Origin: Campylobacter portucalensis
Lineage (GTDB): Bacteria; Campylobacterota; Campylobacteria; Campylobacterales; Campylobacteraceae
Direction of reading: 5' to 3'
Assembly (NCBI RefSeq): GCF_009690845.1
Contig: NZ_VWSJ01000008.1
Location: 1 to 64,000, forward strand
DNA: 64,000 nucleotides
Both the position numbers and the translations under genes were made by a program. Shown piece after piece: positions 19,520 to 27,881 of this stretch. Within the stretch, counting starts at the first letter, position 1. Each line of letters begins with the position of its first letter. Below the pieces are notes generated by a model. It searched no databases and was not told where the DNA came from. It saw only the letters and a program-made list of their open reading frames with translations.

Positions 19520-20363
19520 AAATTTTCATATCTCCGCTTTTGTAACCAGCATAAAATGCCTGCTTTCTTTGCTTTGCACTTCCATGAGTAAAAGAATCAG
19601 GTATGACTTTTCCATAAGCCTTTTTTTGTAAAATATCATCGCCTATCATACTTGCAGCATTTAGTGCTTCTTCGATATCGCCATCTTCTAAAAGCCCATT
19701 ATATCCAACATAATACGCCCAAATTCCAGCATAACAATCAGCCATCAACTCAACTCCAACCTGAACTTGATTTTGAATTTTTTCACTTTTTCCTATCTTT
19801 AAATCTTTAGCTCTTTTTAAAAGACCTGTTAAATTTTGTATATGATGACCAACTTCGTGAGCTACAACATAAGCAGCTGCAAAATCTCCTGGTGCATCGT
19901 GTCTTTTAGCTAATTCATCAAAAAAACCTAAATCTAAATAAACTTTCATATCAGCAGGGCAGTAAAAAGGACCAACTTGAGAATTTGCAAAACCGCAAGC
20001 ACTTCTTATACCGCCTCTAAATAAAACCAATTTTGGTTCAATATATTTTAAATCATTGCTAGCAAAAATTTTGTGCCAAATTTCTTCAGTTTGAGCTAAA
20101 ACAACCCCTACAAATTCAGCCGCCATCTCGTCTGATTTATGATTTACTTTATAATTTTGATTGGAACTTAAATTTAAAATAGCTAATGGATTATATCCAA
20201 AAAACATCGCTACAACACCTATTATAAGTATAATACGACCTATTTTACTTTTAATCAAAAAATTTATGAGAGGGATTAGAATTTGTAATTTTATACCATT
20301 TAAATTCTTAGAATTTCTCAAATCTTCAATATTTGAACTGCCTTTTCTGCCACGCCATTTCAT
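19503..20363 (-). CDS. Neutral zinc metallopeptidase, YpfJ-like
   Basis: A 286-residue protein of the putative neutral zinc metallopeptidase family (YpfJ). It starts MKWRGRKGSSNIEDLR, has one membrane segment (about residues 40-60, IGRIILIIGVVAMFFG), and a catalytic domain containing HEVGHHIQNLTG, the zincin HExxH signature (read HEVGH). ACGFANSQVGPFYCPAD and ELMADCYAGIWA with the third zinc-site glutamate are family motifs. The membrane anchor suggests that the protease faces the periplasm. Substrates of the family are not established. It is followed by, and overlaps, the EamA gene. Confidence 0.9.
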   Translation of the reverse strand: MKWRGRKGSSNIEDLRNSKNLNGIKLQILIPLINFLIKSKIGRIILIIGVVAMFFGYNPLAILNLSSNQNYKVNHKSDEMAAEFVGVVLAQTEEIWHKIFASNDLKYIEPKLVLFRGGIRSACGFANSQVGPFYCPADMKVYLDLGFFDELAKRHDAPGDFAAAYVVAHEVGHHIQNLTGLLKRAKDLKIGKSEKIQNQVQVGVELMADCYAGIWAYYVGYNGLLEDGDIEEALNAASMIGDDILQKKAYGKVIPDSFTHGSAKQRKQAFYAGYKSGDMKICDFKR

Positions 20364-20430
20364 TTAAAACTCTATTTTAATAATAAAAAAGCAGATTAAG
20401 AGTTAAATTTGCAGGAAAACCTGCAAATCT

Positions 20431-20964
20431 TTAGTGACAACCACAACCGCCACAACCACAACCGCCACCAACTACTTTTTTAATGGCATCATAATTTGGT
20501 TCTTGTGTTATCTCGCTAACAATTTCTTTATGAATTATCGCTCCATCTTTTCCAATCACAAAAATAGCTCTTGCTGTAAGACCTTTTAGCTTTCCATCCT
20601 CTATTAAAACGCCATATTTTTTAGCAAATTCTTTACTTCTAAAATCGCTTCCAACTTCAACATTATCAATACCTTCTGTTGAGCAAAATCTACCCATAGC
20701 AAAAGGCAAATCCATAGATACAACTGTTAATTTAACGTCAGATAAATTTGCTACATTTTGATTAAATTTCCTAGTTTCAGTTGCACAAACGCCTGTATCA
20801 AGAGATGGAACACTAGCAATTACTTGTATAAAATCACTACTTCCGCCAACCTTTACGCTTGCTAAATCTCTACCAACTAATTCAACAACTGGTGCCATAT
20901 CTCCAATACTAAGCTCATCACCTGCTAAATTTACTACTTCGCCACCTAATGTAACTGTTGCCAT
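20431..20964 (-). CDS. tpx: Thiol peroxidase with Cys-rich C-terminal tail
   Basis: Peroxiredoxin of the Tpx type, which reduces hydroperoxides with thioredoxin. The peroxidatic cysteine is C60 in SLDTGVCATETRKFN, and the resolving cysteine is C94 in GRFCSTEGI, both in the normal positions. The usual enzyme is about 165 residues and ends near KKVV. Here the protein is 177 residues, because it has a terminal tail, GGGCGCGGCGCH, with four cysteines and a histidine (residues 166-177). The tail looks like a small metal-binding peptide and is not part of the peroxidase fold. An RBS (AAGGAG) precedes the start. It stands alone or at the end of the frr-RDD unit (68-base gap). Confidence 0.93.
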   Translation of the reverse strand: MATVTLGGEVVNLAGDELSIGDMAPVVELVGRDLASVKVGGSSDFIQVIASVPSLDTGVCATETRKFNQNVANLSDVKLTVVSMDLPFAMGRFCSTEGIDNVEVGSDFRSKEFAKKYGVLIEDGKLKGLTARAIFVIGKDGAIIHKEIVSEITQEPNYDAIKKVVGGGCGCGGCGCH

Positions 20965-21032
20965 TTTTTCTCCTTAAAAATAAAATTTATGTAGTATTCT
21001 AACTAAATTTTATAAACAAAAAAATTAAAATT

Positions 21033-21467
21033 TTAGTTAATATCATTTTTAAACTTTCTTTTAACGGGTGCTGTTTTTGTTAAAACATCGTGCAAATTTA
21101 ATCTATCTTTTCTAAAAAAACACACCAAAAATCCAACCACAAAAGCACAACTAATAATAAATAAAATATATCTAAAAAATGCTCTTAAAAAACTAACTTT
21201 TTTACCCGTTTTTAAATTTATTAAGTAAATTTCACTTGCTTTATATCCTGGTGTTTGGGCTTTTAAGGAATAAAAGATAGAAGTTATAACACCATAAATA
21301 ATCCAAACAATAAAAATAGCCAATTGGTTGTGCTGAAAGTCATCTTTTCCATTTAAAATTAGATAAGTTGTACAATATAAAAGCGGCATAGATATTAAAA
21401 AAATATCTATTATAAACGCTTTTACTCTAAGTATTATTGGTGAAATAATTGCTTTTTGTTTAGACAT
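21033..21467 (-). CDS. RDD-family membrane protein
   Basis: A 144-residue inner-membrane protein with about three hydrophobic segments. It shows the RDD pattern near its first helix (RVKAFIIDIFLISMPLLY, with an R and D at the start of the helix) and the GYKASEIYLINLKTG region after the second. The RDD name comes from Arg-Asp-Asp; here part of it is retained. No function is known for most members. It follows frr by 33 bases, so it is likely in the secG-frr unit. Confidence 0.8.
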   Translation of the reverse strand: MSKQKAIISPIILRVKAFIIDIFLISMPLLYCTTYLILNGKDDFQHNQLAIFIVWIIYGVITSIFYSLKAQTPGYKASEIYLINLKTGKKVSFLRAFFRYILFIISCAFVVGFLVCFFRKDRLNLHDVLTKTAPVKRKFKNDIN

Positions 21468-21500
21468 CTTAAAGGGCTATAAATTTACAACCCACTCCAA

Positions 21501-22052
21501 TCAGACTTTTAAAAGTTCTGATTCTTTATTTTTAACTAAATTATCAGAAATTTGAGTGTAACTATCGGTGATTTTTTGAATCTCATCTTTTGCCTTTTTT
21601 ACCTCATCTTCTGAAATCTCTTTTTCTATCTTTTTTACATCATCATTAGCATCTTTTCTAGCGTTTCTAATGCTAACTTTTGCTTTTTCCCCCATAGCTT
21701 TTGCTTTTTTGGCATTTTCTTCTCTTTGCTCGTAAGTCATTGGTGGAAAAAATAGCTTAATGCTCTCGCCATCGTTATTTGGATTAACGCCTATATTTGC
21801 TGCCGCAATAGCACTTTCAATACTTTTTAGCATATTTTTTTCCCAGGGATTTATAGTGATAGTAGTAGCATCTGTAGCAAGAACCGTAGCTACTTGATTT
21901 AATGGAGTTTGACTTCCATAATAATCAACATGAATATTATCTAAAATATTAACACTAACTTTTCCTGTTCTTAATGTTAAAAAATCTCTTTTTAAAGACT
22001 CAATAGCTTTTTCACAACTTTGTTTTTGGTTTTTAAATATATTTTCTAGCAT
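21501..22052 (-). CDS. frr: Ribosome recycling factor
   Basis: Splits the post-termination ribosome together with EF-G. It is 183 residues (E. coli 185) and has the RRF core: [33 protein letters not shown] and [33 protein letters not shown]. It follows secG by 15 bases, an order also found in C. jejuni. Confidence 0.97.
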   Translation of the reverse strand: MLENIFKNQKQSCEKAIESLKRDFLTLRTGKVSVNILDNIHVDYYGSQTPLNQVATVLATDATTITINPWEKNMLKSIESAIAAANIGVNPNNDGESIKLFFPPMTYEQREENAKKAKAMGEKAKVSIRNARKDANDDVKKIEKEISEDEVKKAKDEIQKITDSYTQISDNLVKNKESELLKV

Positions 22053-22067
22053 ACAATATCCTTTAAA

Positions 22068-22406
22068 TTACTTAACATCTGGTGCTTTTGGAATAGAATT
22101 TGATTGTGGAATAGTTGGAATGACGGGAATTTCTAAATCTTTTTTCTCAATCTTATCTAAAATAGATTTTGTTGAATTTTTTTGATAACTATATCCAAGT
22201 GCAAGAGTATTTATGATGAAAATTACAGCTAAAGTTGCTGTAAATTTAGCTAAAAACCCTCCAGCACCCTTTGCACCAAACAAGCTTTCGTTGCTTCCAC
22301 TATAAGCACCAAGTCCCATTGACGAACTTTTTTGTAAAAGAACAGATATAGTTAAAAGTATTGTCAGTATAAATTGTAAAACAAGTAAAAACGTATTCAA
22401 ATTCAA
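22068..22406 (-). CDS. secG: Preprotein translocase subunit SecG
   Basis: A 112-residue accessory subunit of the SecYEG channel. It has two membrane helices (about 3-24 and 52-72) separated by a glycine-rich loop (GLGAYSGSNESLFGAKGAGGFLAKFTA), the family hallmark. The C-terminal tail is charged, then proline-rich. It lies in the frr unit and 39 bases after the ThiD2-like gene. Confidence 0.95.
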   Translation of the reverse strand: MNLNTFLLVLQFILTILLTISVLLQKSSSMGLGAYSGSNESLFGAKGAGGFLAKFTATLAVIFIINTLALGYSYQKNSTKSILDKIEKKDLEIPVIPTIPQSNSIPKAPDVK

Positions 22407-22445
22407 TCCTTTTGTTATAATAAAAATCGCATTATACTAAAAACT

Positions 22446-22841
22446 TTATAAATTTAAATTTAAAATCTCTTTTTCTATATCATAAAGTTCATATCTAGCA
22501 TTTTTGAAATTTTCTGAAATTTTTAAATCTATAAGCTTAAAACACTCCTCAAGTACTCTAGAGCTCTCCTGTGCTCTTTTTAAATTTGCACTAATTAAAT
22601 CTTGTAAATTCTCTCTTTTTAACTCTAAATTTAAACTTGGCTTTAACACATCATTTACACAATCTCTAAATTTAATAGCACTGTTTTGGATCTCTAAATT
22701 TGCTAAGTGTCTTAAATTTTTTAATTTAAGAGAATGATTAAAGTCGTCAAAAACATATCTTAAAATGTCTTCAACGACTCTTATGCCTTCTTTGAAACGA
22801 TTTAAATTCGCATCAATAACGCGATAAATTTTAATCTCTAT
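22446..22841 (-). CDS. ThiD2-like protein, noncanonical start (ATA?)
   Basis: An in-frame reading from 22841 to 22446 gives 131 residues containing IYRVIDANLNRFKEGIRVVED, the signature of the ThiD2 domain otherwise found fused to the N-terminus of some thiamine phosphate synthases; ThiD2 phosphorylates HMP-P in thiamine synthesis. A search limited to ATG, GTG or TTG starts finds only a 67-residue fragment (22446-22649), because no such codon exists upstream in frame. The codon at the expected start (22841-22839) is ATA, followed by GAG, and a TAGGGA ribosome binding site lies six bases before it. Its 5' end overlaps the last 11 bases of the Bax-inhibitor-like gene, which is normal for a coupled gene. 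This is either a rare ATA start, initiation at the nearby ATT, or a lost start. Confidence 0.7.
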   Translation of the reverse strand: MEIKIYRVIDANLNRFKEGIRVVEDILRYVFDDFNHSLKLKNLRHLANLEIQNSAIKFRDCVNDVLKPSLNLELKRENLQDLISANLKRAQESSRVLEECFKLIDLKISENFKNARYELYDIEKEILNLNL

Positions 22842-23517
22842 TTGTAATCCCTAAAATGTTAAGTAATGAGATAAATAAATTTAATATATTTAAATACATC
22901 CCAACAGCTGCCATTATAGGTGAATCATATCTTCCTTTTATGATATTTTGAGTGTCATATAAAATATATGCACTAAATAATATAGCACTCAAACCTGATA
23001 CAACAAGCGACATCATCGTGCTTTTAAAGAAAAAATAGTTTAAAATACTAGCAACCATAACACCAATTAAAATAAAAAAGAGTGGCTTACCCCAAGAACT
23101 AAAATCAGCTTTAGCATTAAATGCATAAAGTGTTAAAGCCCCAAATGTTACAGCAGTTCCTACAAAAGCTTGAGTTACTACATAACCCATACCTCTACCC
23201 ACATAAGCATTTAAAACAGGTCCCAAAAAAAAGCCAGTTATAAATGTAAAAACAAAAAGTAATCCCAAAGCTAAATTTCTCTTACCGCTTTTATCTGCAA
23301 AAAATAAACCAAACAATAAAGCAAACTCAACCACCAAAAACAGCAACGGACTATAAGCTATACCAGAACCCATTCCCAAGTAAGCACCGCCAACAGCCGC
23401 TATTAAAGAAGCAAGTATTAATTTATACGTATCCTTAATAAAAACAGCAATCCTACCTTCACTTCTAGAAAATTCTACTTCTTTTTCTAAAGCATAATCT
23501 CTGTCATACAAACCCAT
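22831..23517 (-). CDS. Bax inhibitor-1/YccA-family membrane protein
   Basis: A 228-residue protein with seven predicted membrane segments. It belongs to the Bax inhibitor-1 (TMBIM/YccA) family, whose bacterial members may act as calcium-leak or pH-sensing channels or as FtsH modulators. The conserved C-terminal part (FSAYILYDTQNIIKG, with the paired acidic site, and YLNILNLFISLLNILG) is present. It heads an apparent unit with the ThiD2-like gene, secG and frr. Confidence 0.92.
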   Translation of the reverse strand: MGLYDRDYALEKEVEFSRSEGRIAVFIKDTYKLILASLIAAVGGAYLGMGSGIAYSPLLFLVVEFALLFGLFFADKSGKRNLALGLLFVFTFITGFFLGPVLNAYVGRGMGYVVTQAFVGTAVTFGALTLYAFNAKADFSSWGKPLFFILIGVMVASILNYFFFKSTMMSLVVSGLSAILFSAYILYDTQNIIKGRYDSPIMAAVGMYLNILNLFISLLNILGITNRD

Positions 23518-23671
23518 TAATTCTCCTTAAATATTTATTTTTTGTGATTTTAACAAAAAATATGTAAATTAAAATTAAATTTAACAAATAAAAGCTTTTT
23601 TACTAAATTTTCTTGATATTTTATAATATTTTGTTAAAATACGGATTTTAAATAAAAATCAAGGAAAAATT

Positions 23672-24340
23672 TTGAATGATGTTATAGAAGGCGGTATTAA
23701 ATTTATGCAAGAGTATTTTGAAGAATATAAAGAACTCTTTCAAAATTTAGCTAATAAGCAACAACCTCATACTCTTTTTATAGGATGCTCTGACTCAAGA
23801 GTTGTGCCAAATTTAATAACAAACACAAAACCTGGCGAGATGTTTGTGGTTAGAAATATAGCAAACATAGTTCCTAAATATAGAATTAGTGATGAATTTG
23901 TAGCTACAACTTCTGCGATAGAATACGCTTTGTATGTTTTAAATGTAAGAGATGTTATTATTTGCGGGCATAGTAATTGTGGTGGATGTGCTGCTCTTTA
24001 TTATGATAAAGAAAAATTAGATAAAGTTCCAAATGTAAAAAATTGGCTAAAATTAATGGGTGAAGTAAAATATGAAGTAGAAAAGCTAAAATTTAAAGAC
24101 TTTGCTAGTAAGGCTTGGATTACTGAAAGACTTAATATAATAAATTCTATTGAAAATTTACTAACATATCCTGACATAAAAGATAAAATCAAAAACAATC
24201 AAATGCGTATTTATGGATGGCATTACATAATAGAAACAGGCTCTCTTTTTAACTACGATATAAAAGAACAAAAATTTAAATTATTAAATAAGGATAAAGA
24301 TTATGAGAAAATTTATAACGAAATTTTTACTGATTTTTAG
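23672..24340 (+). CDS. canB: Beta-class carbonic anhydrase
   Basis: Interconverts CO2 and bicarbonate, important for capnophilic growth in this group. The 222-residue protein has the beta-class zinc site: C39 and the D41-R43 pair in CSDSR, and H100 and C103 in GHSNCGGC. The start is a TTG at 23672 (MNDVIEGGIKFMQE), preceded by AAGGA at the right distance, and it matches the N-terminus of C. jejuni CanB as I recall it. The next gene (mscS-like) starts inside its last 38 bases. Confidence 0.93.
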   Translation: MNDVIEGGIKFMQEYFEEYKELFQNLANKQQPHTLFIGCSDSRVVPNLITNTKPGEMFVVRNIANIVPKYRISDEFVATTSAIEYALYVLNVRDVIICGHSNCGGCAALYYDKEKLDKVPNVKNWLKLMGEVKYEVEKLKFKDFASKAWITERLNIINSIENLLTYPDIKDKIKNNQMRIYGWHYIIETGSLFNYDIKEQKFKLLNKDKDYEKIYNEIFTDF

Positions 24341-26351
24341 TGTTAATCTGCTTGCAAATACTGAAAATTTAAACCCTCAAGAGCAATCAAAAGAGAATTC
24401 AATAATAAATTCAATCATAAAAAATGATGAAAATATTAATGAAGAAAATATTAGCAAAGAAAAAGAAGAAATTGTCGACATAATATCCAAAACAACAAAA
24501 ATCAATGAAGACGACGAAGAAGCTAAAAACATCATCAATATTATTGCTGATAAAGCAGTTAGAGATGAGACAAATTTAATTAATCAAGATAATAATTTAG
24601 GATTTATAGTATTTGAAATAAAAGACTTAAATCAAAAAATTTCTATTTTAAAATCTAATCTCGATGCAAATTCTAGCAAAAACGAAATAGAAAACATTAA
24701 CAAAGAAAAAAATGTTTTATTAAATAAAATTCCATCAGTTATTACAAATCAAACAATTAAAAAAGAAGAGCTTTTTAAATACATAAAACAAAAAAATAAG
24801 GTAAAAAATAATTTAAAAAAATACTCTAACAATAAACAAAGTTTTAATTATATAAACAATTTACTCCAATTTGAGCAAATGAATTTATGGGATGAGTTTT
24901 TCTCAACTTTTCTAAAACTTGAACAGATATTTTTAAATGGAGCAAATAAAAATGAGTTAAAAACTACAATCCAAAAAAATCTATTAAACATACAGCTTTT
25001 AAATTTTCAAGAAATCAAACAAAATATTGAAAATTTAAAGATAAAAGATAGTGATTTAGAAATTTTAAAAAAATCTCTAAGCGATTTAGAAAATACAAAA
25101 TTTACATATGAAGAAATTTTAAAATTTTTGCTTGATAATACAAATTTATTGGCTACAAATTTTATTTTTACTAGCCTAAATTTAGGTAGTCTTATAAGCT
25201 ATATAAATGATATCTCGCCTTTTAAAAGCAGTGCTATAAATTTAGGTAAAATTTTACCAATTATAATGATAATGATAGCACTATTTTCTATAAGAAAATT
25301 TTTAGCTAATATAATATATATGTTTTTTACATTATTTTCAAAAAATAAATCAAATGAAGGCGAGACAAAAACGCAAGTTATTAATATCATAAAAAAACCG
25401 ATGGGGATTTTGCTTATTGGCTATGGCGTTGATATATGTTTAAGTATATTTTACTATCCAAATCCCGTGCCACTAATTTTTGCTAATTTTTTTGATGTAG
25501 TTTATATTATTCTTTATGCATGGCTATTTACAGAGATAATTAACGGTTATGGAGTGATATTAATTAGCAAACTAGCCACAAAAGGAAGCAGAAAAGAGGT
25601 TTTAAATTTAATAGTTAAATTTCTATATATCGTTGTTATTATTATTGCCATTTTAATGATTTTAAGCAGTATCGGGCTAAATGTATCAGCCATTATTGCT
25701 TCTTTAGGTATTGGAGGGTTAGCTATTGCTCTTGCGACTAAAGATATAATTGCAAATTTATTTGCATCAATTATGGTGCTTTTTGATAACTCATTTTCTC
25801 AAGGAGATTCAGTTGTTATCGGCAGTGTAGAGGGAGTTGTTGTAGAGACTGGGCTTAGAAAAACTACAATTAGAACAAGCGACAACGCTCTTGTTTTTGT
25901 GCCAAATTCAAAAATTATTGATAATAATATAAAAAACTGGAGCAGAAGAAAAGTTGGGCGACATATGAAAATGTATCTTGGTCTAAAATATTCAACCACT
26001 CCTAAGCAGATTGTAGAATTTATAAAAGATGTAAAAACTATGCTTTTAGAACATCCAGGAATAGCAAAACCTAACGAAAATTCAAGCAAATCACGTCATT
26101 TATATAAACAAAAAATAGTTTCTATAGATGATTTTGCGGGTTATAAAAGCAATCTATATGTAGTACTTGATGAATTTGCTGATTCTTCTATAAATATTAT
26201 GGTGTATTGCTACTCAAAATCAATCGCTTATGCAGATTTTTTAGAAGTAAAGCAAGATGTGATGCTAAAAATAGCTCAAATTTTAGATAAACATGGGCTT
26301 GAATTTGCATTTCCTTCACAAAGTCTTTACGTAGAACAAATGCCAAAATAA
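24303..26351 (+). CDS. Large MscS-family mechanosensitive channel
   Basis: A 682-residue inner-membrane protein with a signal peptide (MRKFITKFLLIFSVNLLA), a long Asn/Lys/Glu-rich periplasmic region (about residues 20-290) with coiled-coil character, then five or so membrane segments, and an MscS core. The pore-lining helix is in GLNVSAIIASLGIGGLAIALATKDIIANLFASIMV, read over about residues 458-492, followed by the MscS beta domain (FSQGDSVVIGSVEGVVVETGLRKTTIR with threonine-rich end). MscS channels release solutes on osmotic downshock. It overlaps the carbonic anhydrase gene by 38 bases. Confidence 0.92.
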   Translation: MRKFITKFLLIFSVNLLANTENLNPQEQSKENSIINSIIKNDENINEENISKEKEEIVDIISKTTKINEDDEEAKNIINIIADKAVRDETNLINQDNNLGFIVFEIKDLNQKISILKSNLDANSSKNEIENINKEKNVLLNKIPSVITNQTIKKEELFKYIKQKNKVKNNLKKYSNNKQSFNYINNLLQFEQMNLWDEFFSTFLKLEQIFLNGANKNELKTTIQKNLLNIQLLNFQEIKQNIENLKIKDSDLEILKKSLSDLENTKFTYEEILKFLLDNTNLLATNFIFTSLNLGSLISYINDISPFKSSAINLGKILPIIMIMIALFSIRKFLANIIYMFFTLFSKNKSNEGETKTQVINIIKKPMGILLIGYGVDICLSIFYYPNPVPLIFANFFDVVYIILYAWLFTEIINGYGVILISKLATKGSRKEVLNLIVKFLYIVVIIIAILMILSSIGLNVSAIIASLGIGGLAIALATKDIIANLFASIMVLFDNSFSQGDSVVIGSVEGVVVETGLRKTTIRTSDNALVFVPNSKIIDNNIKNWSRRKVGRHMKMYLGLKYSTTPKQIVEFIKDVKTMLLEHPGIAKPNENSSKSRHLYKQKIVSIDDFAGYKSNLYVVLDEFADSSINIMVYCYSKSIAYADFLEVKQDVMLKIAQILDKHGLEFAFPSQSLYVEQMPK

Positions 26352-26355
26352 TTAT

Positions 26356-26392
26356 TTTTGTAAATAAGGTATAATAACTCTTATTTACAAAA
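26356..26392 (+). terminator. Terminator after the MscS-like gene
   Basis: A 13-bp inverted repeat (TTTTGTAAATAAG at 26356-26368, CTTATTTACAAAA at 26380-26392) directly follows the stop codon. It separates this gene from the sodB promoter. Confidence 0.65.
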
Positions 26393-26409
26393 TACTTACT
26401 TTAATTTAG

Positions 26410-26443
26410 TATAATTTCTCTAATTTTATTAAAAGGAGAAATT
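26410..26443 (+). promoter_or_regulatory. Promoter and RBS of sodB
   Basis: A TATAAT at 26410-26415 is followed by an AAAAGGAG ribosome binding site and the ATG at 26444. The leader would be about 22 bases. Confidence 0.65.
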
Positions 26444-27094
26444 ATGTTTAAATTAAGAGAATTACCATTTTGTGCAAAAAGTAACGCTGTAGTTAGCGAA
26501 GAAACCTGTAGTTTTCATCACGGAAAACATCATAACACTTATGTTGTAAATTTAAACAAATTACAAAGTGAAAGCGAATTTAAAGACGCTAGTTTGTTTG
26601 AAATGCTTCAAAAAGCAAAAGGTGGGCTATTTAACAATGCGGCTCAAGTTTATAATCACGATTTTTATTGGGACTGTATCGCAAAAAAAAGTGAAATGTC
26701 CGAAGAGCTTAAAAAAGCTTTAGAAGAAAATTTTAAAGATTTTAAAAGCGAGTTTTTAAATGCAGCGACTACTTTATTTGGTGCTGGATGGTGTTGGCTT
26801 GTTTATAATCCAAAAAATAAAAATCTTGAGATTATTCAAACATCAAATGCCGCTACTCCTGTAACTGATAATAAAATTCCACTTCTTGTTGTGGATGTTT
26901 GGGAACATGCATATTATCTTGATACACAAAATGCAAGACCTGCATATTTGGATAAATTTTATGAAAATATAAATTGGGAATTTGTTTCAAAAGCTTATGA
27001 ATGGGCTTTAAAAGAGGAGTTAGAATCTGTGAAATTTTATATAAATGAGGTTCATCCTGAAGTAAATCAAAAATGTTGCGGTTGCTCTTGCTAA
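26444..27094 (+). CDS. sodB: Iron superoxide dismutase with Cys-rich C-terminal tail
   Basis: Converts superoxide to peroxide and oxygen in the cytoplasm. The Fe/Mn fold is clear: metal ligands H25 (SFHHGKHH), H72 (VYNHDFYW), and the D and H in VVDVWEHAYY. The glutamine in GLFNNAAQ (Q68) is the type seen in iron-specific enzymes. The N-terminus has an unusual insertion with extra cysteines (FCAKSNAVVSEETC). The protein is 216 residues, longer than the about 193 of E. coli, in part because of a tail that ends KCCGCSC (four cysteines in the last six residues), which is absent in the enzyme fold. It has its own promoter and terminator. Confidence 0.95.
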   Translation: MFKLRELPFCAKSNAVVSEETCSFHHGKHHNTYVVNLNKLQSESEFKDASLFEMLQKAKGGLFNNAAQVYNHDFYWDCIAKKSEMSEELKKALEENFKDFKSEFLNAATTLFGAGWCWLVYNPKNKNLEIIQTSNAATPVTDNKIPLLVVDVWEHAYYLDTQNARPAYLDKFYENINWEFVSKAYEWALKEELESVKFYINEVHPEVNQKCCGCSC

Positions 27095-27100
27095 AAATTT

Positions 27101-27134
27101 AAGCTTTAGTGAATTTAAATCACTAAAGCTTTTT
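27101..27134 (+). terminator. Terminator of sodB
   Basis: A 12-bp perfect stem (AAGCTTTAGTGA at 27101-27112 and TCACTAAAGCTT at 27120-27131) followed by T's is a classic intrinsic terminator just after the sodB stop. Confidence 0.85.
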
Positions 27135-27497
27135 ATACTAAAAATTAAAACAAATCGTCATTAAAAATTCATCTAAGAAATATTAAATCAATCTACTATT
27201 TATCAAATTTTTATTTTTTAGTTTTTAAAAACCTTAACTCAATTTAACTTAAACTAATTTTTTCTCATATAATGTTTTATATAAATTATTTCTTTTTATA
27301 TCTAATTACACTCTTTAAAATTATTTTAATGCAAACCTTTAAATTTACTTAATCTATTTAAAAATCATCTCTGCACTTTGTATAATAACTAATTAGAATT
27401 TATTTTTAAGCACTAAAATGTTTAAAAGTGCGATGGTGTGGGGGTTTGATAAAAAAAATTCCCATTTTATGTTCTGTTTTTAAGGATTGAAAAAAAT

Positions 27498-27530
27498 CCC
27501 AAATTTCCCAAAACTGCCAAAAATTCCCAA
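27498..27530. repeat. Phased CCCAAA-type motifs
   Basis: Units of CCCAAA or CCAAAA begin at 27498, 27507, 27517 and 27526, that is, every 9-10 bases, close to one helical turn. Runs of A in phase can bend DNA. A related TCCCA also lies at about 27469. Confidence 0.5.
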
Positions 27531-27551
27531 AAATAGATCTATTTTAAAGAT

Positions 27552-27582
27552 TTTAAACGCCAATTAAAGGGCTTTAAACGCC
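27552..27582. repeat. Direct repeat TTTAAACGCC
   Basis: Two exact copies at 27552-27561 and 27573-27582 (21 bases apart). Related inverted copies (AGCGTTTAA, GGTTTAAAC) lie at 27666-27683. Confidence 0.5.
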
Positions 27583-27718
27583 TTTTTTACCATAAGTGTT
27601 TAAAATTAAATGCACTCCTAAAAAATATCCCAAAAAAATTAAAATAGCCAAATATAGGGCTTTTTAGCGTTTAAGGTTTAAACTAAAAAATAGTAAATTT
27701 CGCTTAAGAAATAGATGG

Positions 27719-27881
27719 TTAATAAGACATTTTTTGCAAAATTTGTCCCTTAATAAAACTTAATGTCCCTTAATAAGCCAATAACTCCCATTTTACCGCA
27801 TTTTTGATTAAGTGACACGCAAAAAAAAGCAAGTTTTTAGAAATGAAACTTAAAATTTAAGCTTAAACGGATTAAGTGACA
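27719..27881. repeat. Iteron-like repeat cluster
   Basis: TGTCCCTTAATAA occurs at 27744-27756 and 27764-27776, exactly 20 bases apart. The near-complement TTAAGTGACA occurs at 27808-27817 and 27872-27881, both preceded by GA. A weaker TTAATAAGACA begins at 27719. The copies face each other. No replication-initiator gene is nearby. Confidence 0.55.
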
